Part shown: in pieces, positions 1-8,934 of the stretch
Position numbering within the stretch: position 1 is the stretch's first letter
Layout of the letters: each line of letters starts with the position of its first letter
Origin: Roseivirga echinicomitans
GTDB taxonomy: Bacteria > Bacteroidota > Bacteroidia > Cytophagales > Cyclobacteriaceae
NCBI RefSeq assembly: GCF_001592935.1
Contig: NZ_LRDB01000003.1
Location: forward strand, 186,001-250,000
Reading direction: 5' to 3'
DNA length: 64,000 nt
Program-made: the position numbers and the translations under genes
Notes under the pieces: generated by a model
Databases searched by the model: none
What the model was told of the DNA's origin: nothing
What the model saw: the letters and a program-made list of their open reading frames with translations, nothing else

Positions 1-1746
1 AACAAAAGTAGTTGGGGTAGAAGTAAGACTTCTGTCGTAAGTTTTTGCAGCATTTTTCACAATGTCGTCAAACTTACTGCCCATGTGCATGTTCCCTTTT
101 CGGGTAATGATTAGCGTTCCAGGGGCATAAGAGTTACCTGCCACAGAAAATGACTGCTCGGCAAATCTCAATTTGATGTCGCTTTTAAGCAAATGCCCTA
201 AAAACTTAGCATCCTCCAATGTCTCCCATTTCAATAAATAAGCTGCTGGCTTACTGCCTACATTTACCTGCCCTTGTGGTTTAGTGTATTTGCCGACCTT
301 CACGTCCATTTTGGTTTCAGTAGCATAAGCGTCTAATCCCATCATGTATGGCACAGCCCAAGCTGTTATGTCATAGGTATCAGAAGTACTGGCAAAGGTA
401 TTTGGCTCGAAGAAGGCTTGCACCAAAACTGCTTTAGGTTGAAAAGCACTAATGATGATATCACCACTCTGAACACCAGCATTCTCATTTTTACCAGTGA
501 GGTAGTTAAACGAAGACACTGCTTTGCTAGAAGAGCCAATCCCGTAAACGATTTGCTGACTGTCTAAAAAGTCGGTCAATTTTTTAAGTTTGTCTGGGTG
601 GTTTGTTCCTCTAACGACATACGTTTTGTACTTCGCTTTAGGGTTGTTCACGCTCTTATTAAAGAAGTTAGCAAACTCATCCACCATTTTTTCGCTGTAT
701 TTCGAAGCGGTTTCTACCGTAGACATTCCAGTAGTATGATGGTGAGCAATCGCATCTTCTAATTTCAAAGTGTCTCCTTCATCCGTAAGAATGGCCAAGT
801 CGCTACTGCCTTGCTCGTAAGTCATGCCAATAGCTCCATTGAACATTGGATAAGAATCGCCATAGCTCGGGTACAGCATATCGAAGCTTTCTTTGGTAAA
901 GAATAACCAGCCGTTCTCGTCAAAGTACTTGGCGTGGTTCTTACCAATAATGTCTTGAAAATCTCTTTGCCATTGGGTTACTTGTTCGTGAACGGGCTCT
1001 GCTGCTGGCGCGAAATAATAAGGGCTATTGCTTCCTTGCTCATGGAAATCCACATGGATATGCGGCATTACCGTATTGTAGAATTTCATGCGTTGCTGAG
1101 ACTCCACTTGCGTTTGCCATGCCCAGTCTCTGTTCAAATCAAACAAGTAATGGTTTGCACGTCCACCTGGCCAAGGTTCATTATGTTCAGCAGCATCTGG
1201 ATTCGGGTTAGCGGTTGTTCCAGCTACTTGGTTGATCCAGTTCGAGTAGCGATCGCGACCATCAGGGTTAATAGAAGGATCAAAAATTACTACCGTATTT
1301 TTCAACCATTCTCTTGAAGTTGAGTTGTCTGGCCTTGCAATTTCATAGAGGGTTTTCATGGCTGTTTCTGTAGAGTTCGCTTCGTTGCCATGCACGTTAT
1401 AACTTAACCAAACTATACCGATTTTCCTTCCAGAAGGCTCGCCTTCCATCAGTTTTGCTCTTTTTAGGTTATCGATACGAATGGTTTCCCAGTTGTCGAT
1501 ATTTTCTTGAGAAGAAACAATGGCCGATATTAACGGGCGTAGCTCATTGGTTTGTCCGTACTGGTGAATTTTTGCATTGCTCAATTGATTGGTGACGTAC
1601 TCATAGTAGTCTACCACTTTATAATTGGGTGTAAATCGTGTACCCAGTTTATACCCCAAGAATTCATCTGGGCTTTTAAGCGATTGCGCTTGGGTTTGAA
1701 AAAATGTGAATGCCAAAAGGCACAGGCAGAGGAGTGTTCTTTTCAT
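1..1746 (-). CDS. M14 family zinc carboxypeptidase, 3' end beyond window
   Basis: An exported metallocarboxypeptidase that should trim peptides outside the inner membrane. The reading frame is open from the ATG at 1746 to the window edge, giving 582 visible residues with no stop, so the C-terminus is missing. Residues 1-21 form a signal peptide ending in TQAQ. The zinc site is visible as H119-x-x-E122 (in NVHGNEAN) with the third ligand H235 (in HVDFHEQG); an Asn-Arg pair near 205 (LNRDW) fits substrate binding. Bacteroidota members of this family are usually around 800 residues or more, so a substantial C-terminal part is probably lost past the edge. It stands alone upstream of a lipoprotein on the same strand. 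The family call is strong; the physiological substrate cannot be read from the sequence. Confidence 0.9.
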   Translation of the reverse strand, partial: MKRTLLCLCLLAFTFFQTQAQSLKSPDEFLGYKLGTRFTPNYKVVDYYEYVTNQLSNAKIHQYGQTNELRPLISAIVSSQENIDNWETIRIDNLKRAKLMEGEPSGRKIGIVWLSYNVHGNEANSTETAMKTLYEIARPDNSTSREWLKNTVVIFDPSINPDGRDRYSNWINQVAGTTANPNPDAAEHNEPWPGGRANHYLFDLNRDWAWQTQVESQQRMKFYNTVMPHIHVDFHEQGSNSPYYFAPAAEPVHEQVTQWQRDFQDIIGKNHAKYFDENGWLFFTKESFDMLYPSYGDSYPMFNGAIGMTYEQGSSDLAILTDEGDTLKLEDAIAHHHTTGMSTVETASKYSEKMVDEFANFFNKSVNNPKAKYKTYVVRGTNHPDKLKKLTDFLDSQQIVYGIGSSSKAVSSFNYLTGKNENAGVQSGDIIISAFQPKAVLVQAFFEPNTFASTSDTYDITAWAVPYMMGLDAYATETKMDVKVGKYTKPQGQVNVGSKPAAYLLKWETLEDAKFLGHLLKSDIKLRFAEQSFSVAGNSYAPGTLIITRKGNMHMGSKFDDIVKNAAKTYDRSLTSTPTTFV

Positions 1747-1825
1747 AAATGTAGAGTTAACAGCGAGGAATTTACGGCTATTTAGTTTGTTGCCAAACTT
1801 GATTTTTCTGATCGGTTAAATGAGC

Positions 1826-3031
1826 TTACTTCACCTCAACCACTTTGAGCTTATAAAAAGTAATCAAGTCGGGTTCTTCTTCTAGCTCGCTAATGTCCTG
1901 ATGCGCCCAAAGAAAGCCCTCATTATCTGCCATATCGAAATGTGACACCTTATCAGGAAGTCTAAGTTCATCATTCATTCTACGTCCATTTTTTATGATC
2001 AGATGTTTCTGTGGGTCTGCCTTCATCAAACGCTCCCTGAAATCAGGAGAGTCTCGATCAAGCGCTTCAATATCTGAAAGCTTCATTCCTGAAGAATAGA
2101 CAATCACTTCAAAATCACCAAGCTTATAAACTCGCTCAATACTTCCGCTTTTGTCGCTAGGGCGACTTTCTCTTTGTTCTTTAAGGCCTACAGGCCCCAT
2201 TGAAAAACCTTTAAATAATATGAATTTATCAAAAGGTATCCTCATTTGACCAACTATTTCACCACTTGGCAATTCCACCTTGTACATTGTGGTGTCTCCT
2301 TTAAAGGCATAATAAAGAAAGTTATCCTTCACGTCTAGCTCCGGCTTCAGAAAGTAAAAAGCCTTGCCACTTGTTACAAACCTGCTGTCGCTCGCTAGCT
2401 TCCCTACAGGCTTATAGATTTCCTTATCCATGTTTTCGGTTGCTAAGCTTTGTTCTTTGGCTAAATAGGGGTCTATAAGTGTCATTATTTTACGGTCCTG
2501 GTAATATTCTTCGTTTTTATCACTGAACTCTGTTTGTGGCCCCATGTAGGCGACTAGCCGATTATGATCATTCCCTTTTATTTCAAACAAATGATTAAAA
2601 CCCATGTAAACCATTCCGCCATGAGTAAAATCGGGCTTCATCGATTCCCTTAGATTAAAATCCATGTCATAAGTTTTAACTGTCATAAAGCCCATTAAGG
2701 CGATTCCATCTTCATAAAATTCACCAGAGAGTAAATAGTCTCCCACGGCTTGAGGGTCTCCAGCTTGTCGACCCATCTTTTTTAGTACTTCGCCCTTTGG
2801 ACTCAAAACATAAGCCACTGGAGGGTTGGGCTGAATGGCTAAAAGCTCACCTGTTTCATCATTTACATCCGCGATGGATAGACCTGAAGAAAGGAGGTTA
2901 ACTTGGACGGAATCAACAATTTGCAATTTATAAATAGAAGCCACATTGGTGGTGGTTTCATTGGAGCTACCACAGCTTATGAGCAAACCAAAAGCCGATA
3001 CTAATAGAAAGTAAAGCGAGTATTTTTTCAT
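1826..3031 (-). CDS. Lipoprotein, probable 6-bladed beta-propeller type
   Basis: A 401-residue lipoprotein. The N-terminus has a basic start, a hydrophobic stretch and a lipobox (LLISC, Cys20), so it should be anchored to the envelope. The rest is beta-rich, with repeated short strands and turns such as the LSPKGEVLKKMGRQAGDP region near residues 76-93. This resembles the 6-bladed beta-propeller (NHL/TolB-like) lipoproteins common in Bacteroidetes; that assignment rests on general pattern and is tentative. No catalytic motif is seen. It has its own start 75 bp downstream of the next lipoprotein on the same strand, so the two may be co-transcribed. Function unknown. Confidence 0.7.
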   Translation of the reverse strand: MKKYSLYFLLVSAFGLLISCGSSNETTTNVASIYKLQIVDSVQVNLLSSGLSIADVNDETGELLAIQPNPPVAYVLSPKGEVLKKMGRQAGDPQAVGDYLLSGEFYEDGIALMGFMTVKTYDMDFNLRESMKPDFTHGGMVYMGFNHLFEIKGNDHNRLVAYMGPQTEFSDKNEEYYQDRKIMTLIDPYLAKEQSLATENMDKEIYKPVGKLASDSRFVTSGKAFYFLKPELDVKDNFLYYAFKGDTTMYKVELPSGEIVGQMRIPFDKFILFKGFSMGPVGLKEQRESRPSDKSGSIERVYKLGDFEVIVYSSGMKLSDIEALDRDSPDFRERLMKADPQKHLIIKNGRRMNDELRLPDKVSHFDMADNEGFLWAHQDISELEEEPDLITFYKLKVVEVK

Positions 3032-3105
3032 AAAGTCAATTTCAACTTCGGAAATTAACTTATTTTCTACCTAAAGAAAAATAAAGACAGATCGCAATCG
3101 TACAC

Positions 3106-3603
3106 TTATTCAACTGGCTCAAGTAATATCACTCTGGAATACTTACCATTATCGCCTGTGCCAAAAAGCAAACGGGTTTCAGACATCTCTTCGAGTTCCA
3201 ATAGGTAATACTGAGATGCAAAATGATCTCCACTGGTCTCTCCTCTACTGTGTTCTATGATAAACTTGCCTGTGGCTTCATCATAAAAGTATTTTACCGT
3301 GGCTACTTGTTCGTCAGGCTCAGGCCAATAACAACCCAAATCACCTAAGGTCACTTCAACTTCTTGAGTATCGGCTTTGAAAGTGTAGACATCGTCTTTA
3401 TAACAATCATTAAAATCGCTCAATTCATTATTGCTGTAGTCGGCATAGTAAGCAGTCACTTGCCATGACTTCTCAACATCACCATAGACCATTTTTAGTT
3501 GCTCGGATGTAAACTTGATTTTTGGCGAATCATCATTGTTTTTACAACCCGTCAAAACAATGATTGAAAGTATAATTGCCAAGAAATATTTAGGTGCTTG
3601 CAT
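3106..3603 (-). CDS. Small hypothetical lipoprotein
   Basis: A 165-residue protein with a classic lipoprotein signal: hydrophobic residues 6-18 followed by the lipobox LTGC with Cys20. The mature part is acidic and contains Cys residues in a CYKD segment and a later CYW segment that could pair in the periplasm. A similar layout (lipobox, Asn/Asp-rich linker, about 130-residue beta-rich domain) is seen in lipocalin-like proteins of Bacteroidetes, but I cannot identify a family. It precedes the larger lipoprotein on the same strand. Its promoter should lie in the 160-bp gap that separates it from the divergent 2H phosphoesterase gene. Confidence 0.65.
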   Translation of the reverse strand: MQAPKYFLAIILSIIVLTGCKNNDDSPKIKFTSEQLKMVYGDVEKSWQVTAYYADYSNNELSDFNDCYKDDVYTFKADTQEVEVTLGDLGCYWPEPDEQVATVKYFYDEATGKFIIEHSRGETSGDHFASQYYLLELEEMSETRLLFGTGDNGKYSRVILLEPVE

Positions 3604-3756
3604 AAAGGTTTCAAATTTACGCAGTCGTTACCAAAGGCTGTGCCATAAACCCCACAATTGTAAGTTATCGCCTCCATTTTTTAATAGATAATTATTATGC
3701 CCAAACACCAAATTAAAATTCCTTAACCAAAAGATCCCTGTTCAAAAAAGTAAGCC

Positions 3757-3764
3757 TAATTTTG
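3757..3764 (+). promoter_or_regulatory. Possible -7 promoter element (TAnnTTTG)
   Basis: TAATTTTG matches the Bacteroidetes housekeeping -7 consensus TAnnTTTG. No convincing -33 TTTG is seen. Transcription from here would begin close to 3770, after the first possible GTG (3766), which favours the GTG at 3784 as the true start of the following gene. Confidence 0.35.
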
Positions 3765-3783
3765 AGTGCTAAAAACTGCAACC

Positions 3784-4320
3784 GTGAACCGCTATTTCAT
3801 CGCTATTCTTCCCACTGAACCTCTGGCTTCTGAGATCATTAAAGTCAAACAGTATTTTGTGGAAGCCTATGGAAGTAAAGGCGCATTGCGGTCGCCAGGA
3901 CACCTTACTTTACACATGCCTTTTCTGTGGAAAGAGAAGAAAGAATCCAAACTGATTGATTTACTTGCACAGACAACTAATATAAATCCATTTAAAATTC
4001 AATTGGATGGTTTTGGGGCTTTTCCCCCGAAAGCAATCTTTATTAAAAATAAGCCTTGTGCCGAATTAAGTACGTTTCAAGAGCAACTCACCCGCTTTAC
4101 TTGGCGCGAAATGAAGCTCTTTAACCCGACACATAACCGAGGCTTTCATCCGCACATTACCGTGGCATTTCGAGATTTAAAGAAGGAAGGCTTTTATAAA
4201 GCCTGGCCAGAATTTGAGCACAAAAGCTTTGATGGCGAAATCGAAGTCAATTCTTTCTGGCTATTGAAACATGACGGCAAGCAGTGGCATCCGTTTCACG
4301 AATTTGTTTTCAAGCCTTAA
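3784..4320 (+). CDS. 2H phosphoesterase (2'-5' RNA ligase / LigT-like)
   Basis: A 178-residue member of the 2H phosphoesterase superfamily, which acts on 2'-5' or cyclic phosphodiester bonds in RNA or nucleotides. Both signature HxT/S motifs are present: HLTLHMPF near residue 40 and HPHITVAF near residue 120, with the usual spacing. Two GTG starts are possible, at 3766 and 3784. I prefer 3784 because the protein then begins MNRYFIAI, matching the first strand of the fold, and because a -7-like element sits just upstream. There is no signal peptide, so it is cytosolic. It is monocistronic and convergent with the hemolysin III gene. The true substrate in this family is usually unknown. Confidence 0.88.
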   Translation: MNRYFIAILPTEPLASEIIKVKQYFVEAYGSKGALRSPGHLTLHMPFLWKEKKESKLIDLLAQTTNINPFKIQLDGFGAFPPKAIFIKNKPCAELSTFQEQLTRFTWREMKLFNPTHNRGFHPHITVAFRDLKKEGFYKAWPEFEHKSFDGEIEVNSFWLLKHDGKQWHPFHEFVFKP

Positions 4321-4328
4321 AATTAATT

Positions 4329-4976
4329 TTAGAAAGGAAGCACATATAAATAAACTGCTGCAAAATGAAATGCAGTTCCACCCATGACAAAAATGTGCCA
4401 AATGGCATGATGGTATTTAAGTTTGCGCATGAGGTAGAAAACCACACCTGCAGTGTAACACAATCCGCCATAGAGCAATAAGTTTACAGCTTCTGGAGAA
4501 ATCAACTCTGATAAACGAGAGAACAGAGTAAAGCCCAACCAGCCCATTCCCAAATAAGAAATAAGAGAAAGCACTTCGAGTTTGCCAGTAAAGAAAATTT
4601 TGAAAATAGTGCCCGCAAAGGCAATGGACCAAACAGCAATGAGCACATTCATACCCAAAGCTTCTTCGCGAAGCACCACCCAGCAAAACGGGGTAAAAGT
4701 GCCCGCAATTAAAATGTAAATGGCGATGTGGTCTAACTTCTTATATAATGATTTCCGCTGTTGGGATTTAACACTGTGATAGGCAGTTGAAGCAGCATAA
4801 AGCAATATCATACTGAGTCCAAACACCAAAAAGCTAACTTGTTTTTCACTTGACCCAGCTGGAGTTTTGAGCAGTAAAACTCCAGTACCAACAATTGCTA
4901 AAAGGGCTGCAATTCCATGCGTCCAGGCATTGGCCAACTCTTCTTCTGATAGGTAGGCTTCTACCTTATTTTTCAT
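4329..4976 (-). CDS. Hemolysin III / PAQR-family membrane protein
   Basis: A 215-residue polytopic inner-membrane protein with about seven transmembrane helices. It belongs to the hemolysin III (TrhA, YqfA) branch of the PAQR/CREST superfamily, membrane hydrolases or sensors with a zinc site. The expected polar positions are visible: NAWTHG near residue 19, STAYHS near 67, KLDHIAIY near 83 and the C-terminal HAIWH with a later HF pair near 190-205. Length is normal. The start overlaps the 3' end of the potassium-channel gene by 11 bp, so the two are translated from one message. The family is named for hemolytic activity of a Bacillus homologue; that activity should not be assumed here. Confidence 0.9.
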   Translation of the reverse strand: MKNKVEAYLSEEELANAWTHGIAALLAIVGTGVLLLKTPAGSSEKQVSFLVFGLSMILLYAASTAYHSVKSQQRKSLYKKLDHIAIYILIAGTFTPFCWVVLREEALGMNVLIAVWSIAFAGTIFKIFFTGKLEVLSLISYLGMGWLGFTLFSRLSELISPEAVNLLLYGGLCYTAGVVFYLMRKLKYHHAIWHIFVMGGTAFHFAAVYLYVLPF

Positions 4977-5799
4977 CTGGGAGTATTAATTCTGTGCCAC
5001 AGAATTTACAAAAGTGCGCGACAGCTTCATGCCCAGTTTGATGGCAGTTAGGGCATTTTACTTTTTTCCTTTCAGCGTTGTCCTTGGTGAGTTCTGCCGT
5101 CACAATTCCTGTGGGAACGGCTATAATGGCGTAACCCATAATCATGATAAACGAAGCCAATGACTGACCAATCACGGTTTGCGGGGCGATATCGCCATAG
5201 CCCACTGTAGTAAGTGTTACAATGGCCCAATACATACTGACTGGGATACTGGTGAAGCCATTTTCACCTCCTTCAATCATATACATGGCCGTTCCAGTAA
5301 TCATTACTACTGTGAGTACAGAACCTAAAAATACCGTGATTTTATGCCGACTGGCTTTTAAAGCCCTGGCCAATTGTTCGCCTTCGCCCACAAATCGGCC
5401 TAGTTTTAAAATTCTAAAAACCCTAAGTAACCTTAATGCCCGAATAATGAGTAGGTACTGCGTTCCCGTAAAAACCAAGCTAATATAAGCAGGTAATACT
5501 GCCAGCAAATCAATGATCCCATAAAAGCTAAAGGCGTATTTTCTAGGTGTTTCCGAAACATATAAGCGTAGAATAAACTCGATGGAGAAGCCTATGGTGA
5601 GTACCCACTCTGCTATTTTAAAAAGCTGACCATAATGATCGTTGAGTGATTTTACACTTTCCAAAATCACTGCCAATACACTAATGACAATGGCCCAAAG
5701 CAAAGCCACATCAAAGGCCTTACCCGCAGGGGTATCGGCTTCAAAAATTATGATGTAGATCCTTTTTCTTAGGCGCTTGTGCATTCTCAAAAGTAGCAA
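4966..5799 (-). CDS. Voltage-gated K+ channel-like ion transporter with C-terminal zinc ribbon
   Basis: A 277-residue six-helix cation channel. A voltage-sensor-like S4 is visible near residues 118-135, with regularly spaced arginines (RALRLLRVFRILKLGR). The pore loop carries the K+ selectivity filter TTVGYGD near residue 200. After the last helix the protein ends in a short zinc ribbon, CPNCH...CKFCG (residues about 248-268), instead of a large regulatory domain. It acts in the inner membrane, letting K+ pass in response to voltage. It overlaps the hemolysin III gene downstream by 11 bp. The Met at residue 6 (5784) is an alternative start. The channel call is strong; the role of the zinc ribbon is unknown. 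Confidence 0.9.
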   Translation of the reverse strand: MLLLRMHKRLRKRIYIIIFEADTPAGKAFDVALLWAIVISVLAVILESVKSLNDHYGQLFKIAEWVLTIGFSIEFILRLYVSETPRKYAFSFYGIIDLLAVLPAYISLVFTGTQYLLIIRALRLLRVFRILKLGRFVGEGEQLARALKASRHKITVFLGSVLTVVMITGTAMYMIEGGENGFTSIPVSMYWAIVTLTTVGYGDIAPQTVIGQSLASFIMIMGYAIIAVPTGIVTAELTKDNAERKKVKCPNCHQTGHEAVAHFCKFCGTELILPDEK

Positions 5800-5875
5800 T
5801 TATTTGGAGATTCGTGTATTATCAAGAGCATGCGCGTCAAGTTATGAAGTGTCTAAGGCATATTTGTTTTGAAGC

Positions 5876-8800
5876 CTACCCATTACTCGCATGCCTTGAG
5901 GCCAAAGCCAAGCGAGGATCATGGATAAATGGAAGCTTTTGCATGGCCACAACTTCCAGACTGAAAAAATCAAATTCTTCTACCACCTTGCCTGTAATTT
6001 CATAAATACCTTTCCCCCTGAAAGGGTGCTTCGCTACTACTGGCGGAAAGTGCGTACTGTCTACAAAATAGCCTTCTCGATCAATCCAGGTACCAAACTG
6101 CATTCGTTTTCCGCCCGAAGTGGTAGTGCTTTTTACATGGATTAAGTAACCCACCATTTTCACTAGCTTGTTTTTATGTTGCTCCATTTGTCTTGCCATT
6201 ACTTCTTTTTGTGGCTGCTCTTTTAATAGATGGAAAGGGTTGCAGAGTGGAAAACCGAGCAGCTCAATTTGATCGAAAGCATCTTCCAACAGATCATAGT
6301 TGAGTTCAGGTAATTTATAGTGTTTTACTTCTGGGTCGAAAAGCATTTTGGCGGGTTTGGTTTTTTTCTGCTGGCCTAGCTTAAGATAAGCCTCCCAAAG
6401 CAATTCCTTTTTAGTGTAACCCGTAAAACGAAAAGCATTGATTCGGATAAGTAAGCTCAGCTGATCGAGCGAAATCTGCACCCTTTTTAAAAAGTGATCG
6501 AAGCTCATAAACACTCCGTTTTTTTGCCTTTCTGTGAGCACTTCCTGCACCGTGTTTTGCTCTAGCGCTCCAATAAATGCCAAACCCATAAAAATTGTAT
6601 TGCCATAAATGGTGCAGAGTTGTTCGCTTTGGTTTACACAAGGCGCCTGAATATCGGCACCGTGCATAAAAGCCTCGTGCGCATACAACTCCACACTGTA
6701 AAAACCACCCCCGTTGTTCATGGTCGCCACCATGTATTCCCTCGGATAATAGGCTTTCAGAAAAAGGCTTTGATAACTTTCAACAGCATAACTGGCCGAA
6801 TGCCCCTTGGCAAAAGCATAGCCTGCAAAGCTTTCAATTTGCCTCCAAATTTCTGCTGCCAACTGATGAGAATGCCCTATTGCCGCGCAATTTTCAAAAT
6901 ACTTATCGCGAACACTTTGAAACTCCTCACGTGAACGATATTTCCCCGACATGCCCCTGCGCAAAACATCGGCTTCGGCCAAAGTAAGGTCGGCAAAGTA
7001 ATGCGCCACTTTAATTACATCTTCCTGATACACCATTACGCCAAAAGTTTCGGGCATAATACTCAACATGATTGGGTGGGCTTCTTTCCGTTTTTCGGGT
7101 TCGCGAAAACGCAAAATATATTGGCGCATCATGCCCGATTTGGCCACCCCAGGCCGAATGACCGAACTGGCCGCCACCAAGCCCAGATACTCTTCCACCC
7201 TCAGTTTTTTGAGCAGCATGCGCATGGCGGGCGACTCTACATAAAAGCAACCGATGGCCTGTCCTTCGCGCAGCATGGCTTTGATTTTTGGGTCTTTTTT
7301 AAACTGAGCAATATTATGAATATCAAAATGCGGGTCGTCAGGATGGTTTCTAGAAATGATTGACAAACTCTCCTTGATCTTTCCCAAACCGCGTTGACTC
7401 AGAATATCGAATTTATATAAGCCCACATCTTCAGCCACCACCATATCGAAATGAGTAGTAGGAAAACCCTTGGGGGGAAGGTAGGTGGCAGTGTAATAAT
7501 GGATAGGCTGCTCCGAAATCAGGATTCCGCCTGCGTGAATACTCAGATGGCTGGGGAAATTCTCGATGTAATTTCCATAACGCAAAACCAGCAAATGCAG
7601 CTCGTCCAAGTCCTCCACTTTGGCGGACTGGATGTGATCAATTTCGTGCGGAGGCACACCAAGCACTTTGCCCAGTTCGCGCACAATGGCCCTGAACTGA
7701 AAAGTACTGTAGGTCGCCAGTAAGGCTGCATTTTTAAATTCCGAAAAGATGAAACTGGTGATGTCTTCTCTGTCTTTCCATGAGAAATCAATATCGAAAT
7801 CAGGTGGGTTTTTTCTGTAAAGGTTAATGAAACGCTCGAAATAAAGATCAAGCTCTATGGGGTCTACATCGGTAATGCGCAGTAAATACGCCACTACAGA
7901 ATTGGCACCACTGCCCCGCCCCACATAGAAATAGCCTTTGCTTCTAGCGTATTGGCAAATGCGCCAATTGATCAGGAAATAAGACATAAACCCTTGTTGC
8001 TTGATCACCTCTAATTCCGTCTGAATACGATCTAGAATTTTCTGGGTAGACTGCGGATAACGATAGTCAAAACCTTCTTTGCAGAGCCTTTCCAACATTT
8101 GATAATCTGCCTCGGGACTACCGCAATAAGTGCGTTGATTTTTATTCAGGTTTTCCCCTTCGAAATCAAAATGGATACCGCATTCGCTCAATAGCTTTTC
8201 GGTATTGGTGATCATATAGGGGTGGTCGCAATACAATTCCTTTAACTCCTCCACAGGTCGAATGAAATCCTCCACACTACCTTCTTCTGTCTTAGGGAGT
8301 TTGCTCAACAACGTATTGTTATCAATGGCCCGCAACAAACGATGGGCATTAAAGTCCTTTTTCAGAACAAGCCTTTCCCTAGTCTCTTTATCAATTTTGC
8401 TTCTGAATGTGGCCGTTGGCAACATCACCAGTTTGGTCTTTTCCATCTGGTGTGGCGGATACACCAGCTTAATTAAATCGGCAGGCTTTATACCAATAAA
8501 TTCATTTTCGCGAAGCTGAAAATGGGTGTATTTCTGAAAAGGGTACACCACAAAAGCATGCTGAAAAGCTGGAGCTCGGTCTGGAATTTTTTCGCCCGAA
8601 TGAAGAAACTGAGAGAGGTAATCATTGAGTTCTTTAAAACCCTCGTTGCTCTTAGCAATGGCCACAAAAAGCTGATCCGCCCCATTTCTAAAATCAATTC
8701 CTAAAACAGGCCTAATGTCATATTTTGGTGCCATTCGCACAAAATTGAGACTGGCAGCCGTGCTATTAATATCTGTTAAAACAAAAGTACGCACCCCAAC

Positions 8801-8881
8801 TTTCTGCATTTGAGCAAGCAACTCGGCTGTTTTAACAGTGCCGTATTTAAAGCTGAAATAGGAATGGGTGTTGAGGTACAT
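5876..8881 (-). CDS. dnaE: Short DNA polymerase III alpha-type polymerase (DnaE2/ImuC-like)
   Basis: A C-family DNA polymerase of 1001 residues, shorter than the replicative DnaE (about 1,150-1,450). Order: N-terminal PHP domain (1-200), polymerase palm with the catalytic acidic motif PPDFDIDF near residue 363, fingers and helix-hairpin-helix region (700-860), and a C-terminal OB fold (about 890-985). The PHP start reads NTHSYFSFKYG, without the usual HxH metal motif, so phosphoesterase activity is probably lost. Bacteroidetes often carry such a second DnaE beside DinB for lesion bypass, and dinB lies about 5.3 kb upstream on the same strand. A CTAA-N5-TTAG dyad and a hairpin sit immediately upstream of the start codon. 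Confidence 0.9.
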   Translation of the reverse strand: MYLNTHSYFSFKYGTVKTAELLAQMQKVGVRTFVLTDINSTAASLNFVRMAPKYDIRPVLGIDFRNGADQLFVAIAKSNEGFKELNDYLSQFLHSGEKIPDRAPAFQHAFVVYPFQKYTHFQLRENEFIGIKPADLIKLVYPPHQMEKTKLVMLPTATFRSKIDKETRERLVLKKDFNAHRLLRAIDNNTLLSKLPKTEEGSVEDFIRPVEELKELYCDHPYMITNTEKLLSECGIHFDFEGENLNKNQRTYCGSPEADYQMLERLCKEGFDYRYPQSTQKILDRIQTELEVIKQQGFMSYFLINWRICQYARSKGYFYVGRGSGANSVVAYLLRITDVDPIELDLYFERFINLYRKNPPDFDIDFSWKDREDITSFIFSEFKNAALLATYSTFQFRAIVRELGKVLGVPPHEIDHIQSAKVEDLDELHLLVLRYGNYIENFPSHLSIHAGGILISEQPIHYYTATYLPPKGFPTTHFDMVVAEDVGLYKFDILSQRGLGKIKESLSIISRNHPDDPHFDIHNIAQFKKDPKIKAMLREGQAIGCFYVESPAMRMLLKKLRVEEYLGLVAASSVIRPGVAKSGMMRQYILRFREPEKRKEAHPIMLSIMPETFGVMVYQEDVIKVAHYFADLTLAEADVLRRGMSGKYRSREEFQSVRDKYFENCAAIGHSHQLAAEIWRQIESFAGYAFAKGHSASYAVESYQSLFLKAYYPREYMVATMNNGGGFYSVELYAHEAFMHGADIQAPCVNQSEQLCTIYGNTIFMGLAFIGALEQNTVQEVLTERQKNGVFMSFDHFLKRVQISLDQLSLLIRINAFRFTGYTKKELLWEAYLKLGQQKKTKPAKMLFDPEVKHYKLPELNYDLLEDAFDQIELLGFPLCNPFHLLKEQPQKEVMARQMEQHKNKLVKMVGYLIHVKSTTTSGGKRMQFGTWIDREGYFVDSTHFPPVVAKHPFRGKGIYEITGKVVEEFDFFSLEVVAMQKLPFIHDPRLALASRHASNG

Positions 8882-8913
8882 TTCACTTCCAACTTAGTCA
8901 GCCAGAAGTGAAA
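8882..8913 (-). promoter_or_regulatory. Inverted repeat abutting the dnaE start codon
   Basis: TTCACTTC (from 8882) and GAAGTGAA (8905-8912) form a perfect dyad separated by 15 nt, extendable by one pair if the first base of the start codon is included. In the message it would fold directly in front of the dnaE AUG. It could be a translation-limiting hairpin or a second protein-binding dyad. No T-tract follows, so it is not a terminator. Confidence 0.5.
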
Positions 8914-8916
8914 ATA

Positions 8917-8929
8917 CTAAATATATTAG
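8917..8929. promoter_or_regulatory. CTAA-N5-TTAG dyad upstream of dnaE
   Basis: CTAAATATATTAG lies 36-48 bp before the dnaE start codon, in the 53-bp gap between dnaE and the preceding gene. The same CTAA-N5-TTAG pattern occurs twice in front of dinB. It is a candidate operator for a common regulator. The flanking bases extend the dyad to ACTAA-N5-TTAGT. Confidence 0.45.
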
Positions 8930-8934
8930 TTTAA

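Noticed and set aside
934-1785. Plus-strand open frames of 127 and 77 codons
   Set aside because: They are antisense to the M14 carboxypeptidase, which has signal peptide and zinc motifs in its own frame.
6411-8704. Several open frames of 60-120 codons on both strands within the short dnaE
   Set aside because: All lie inside the dnaE coding frame and show no motif, start context or spacing of their own.
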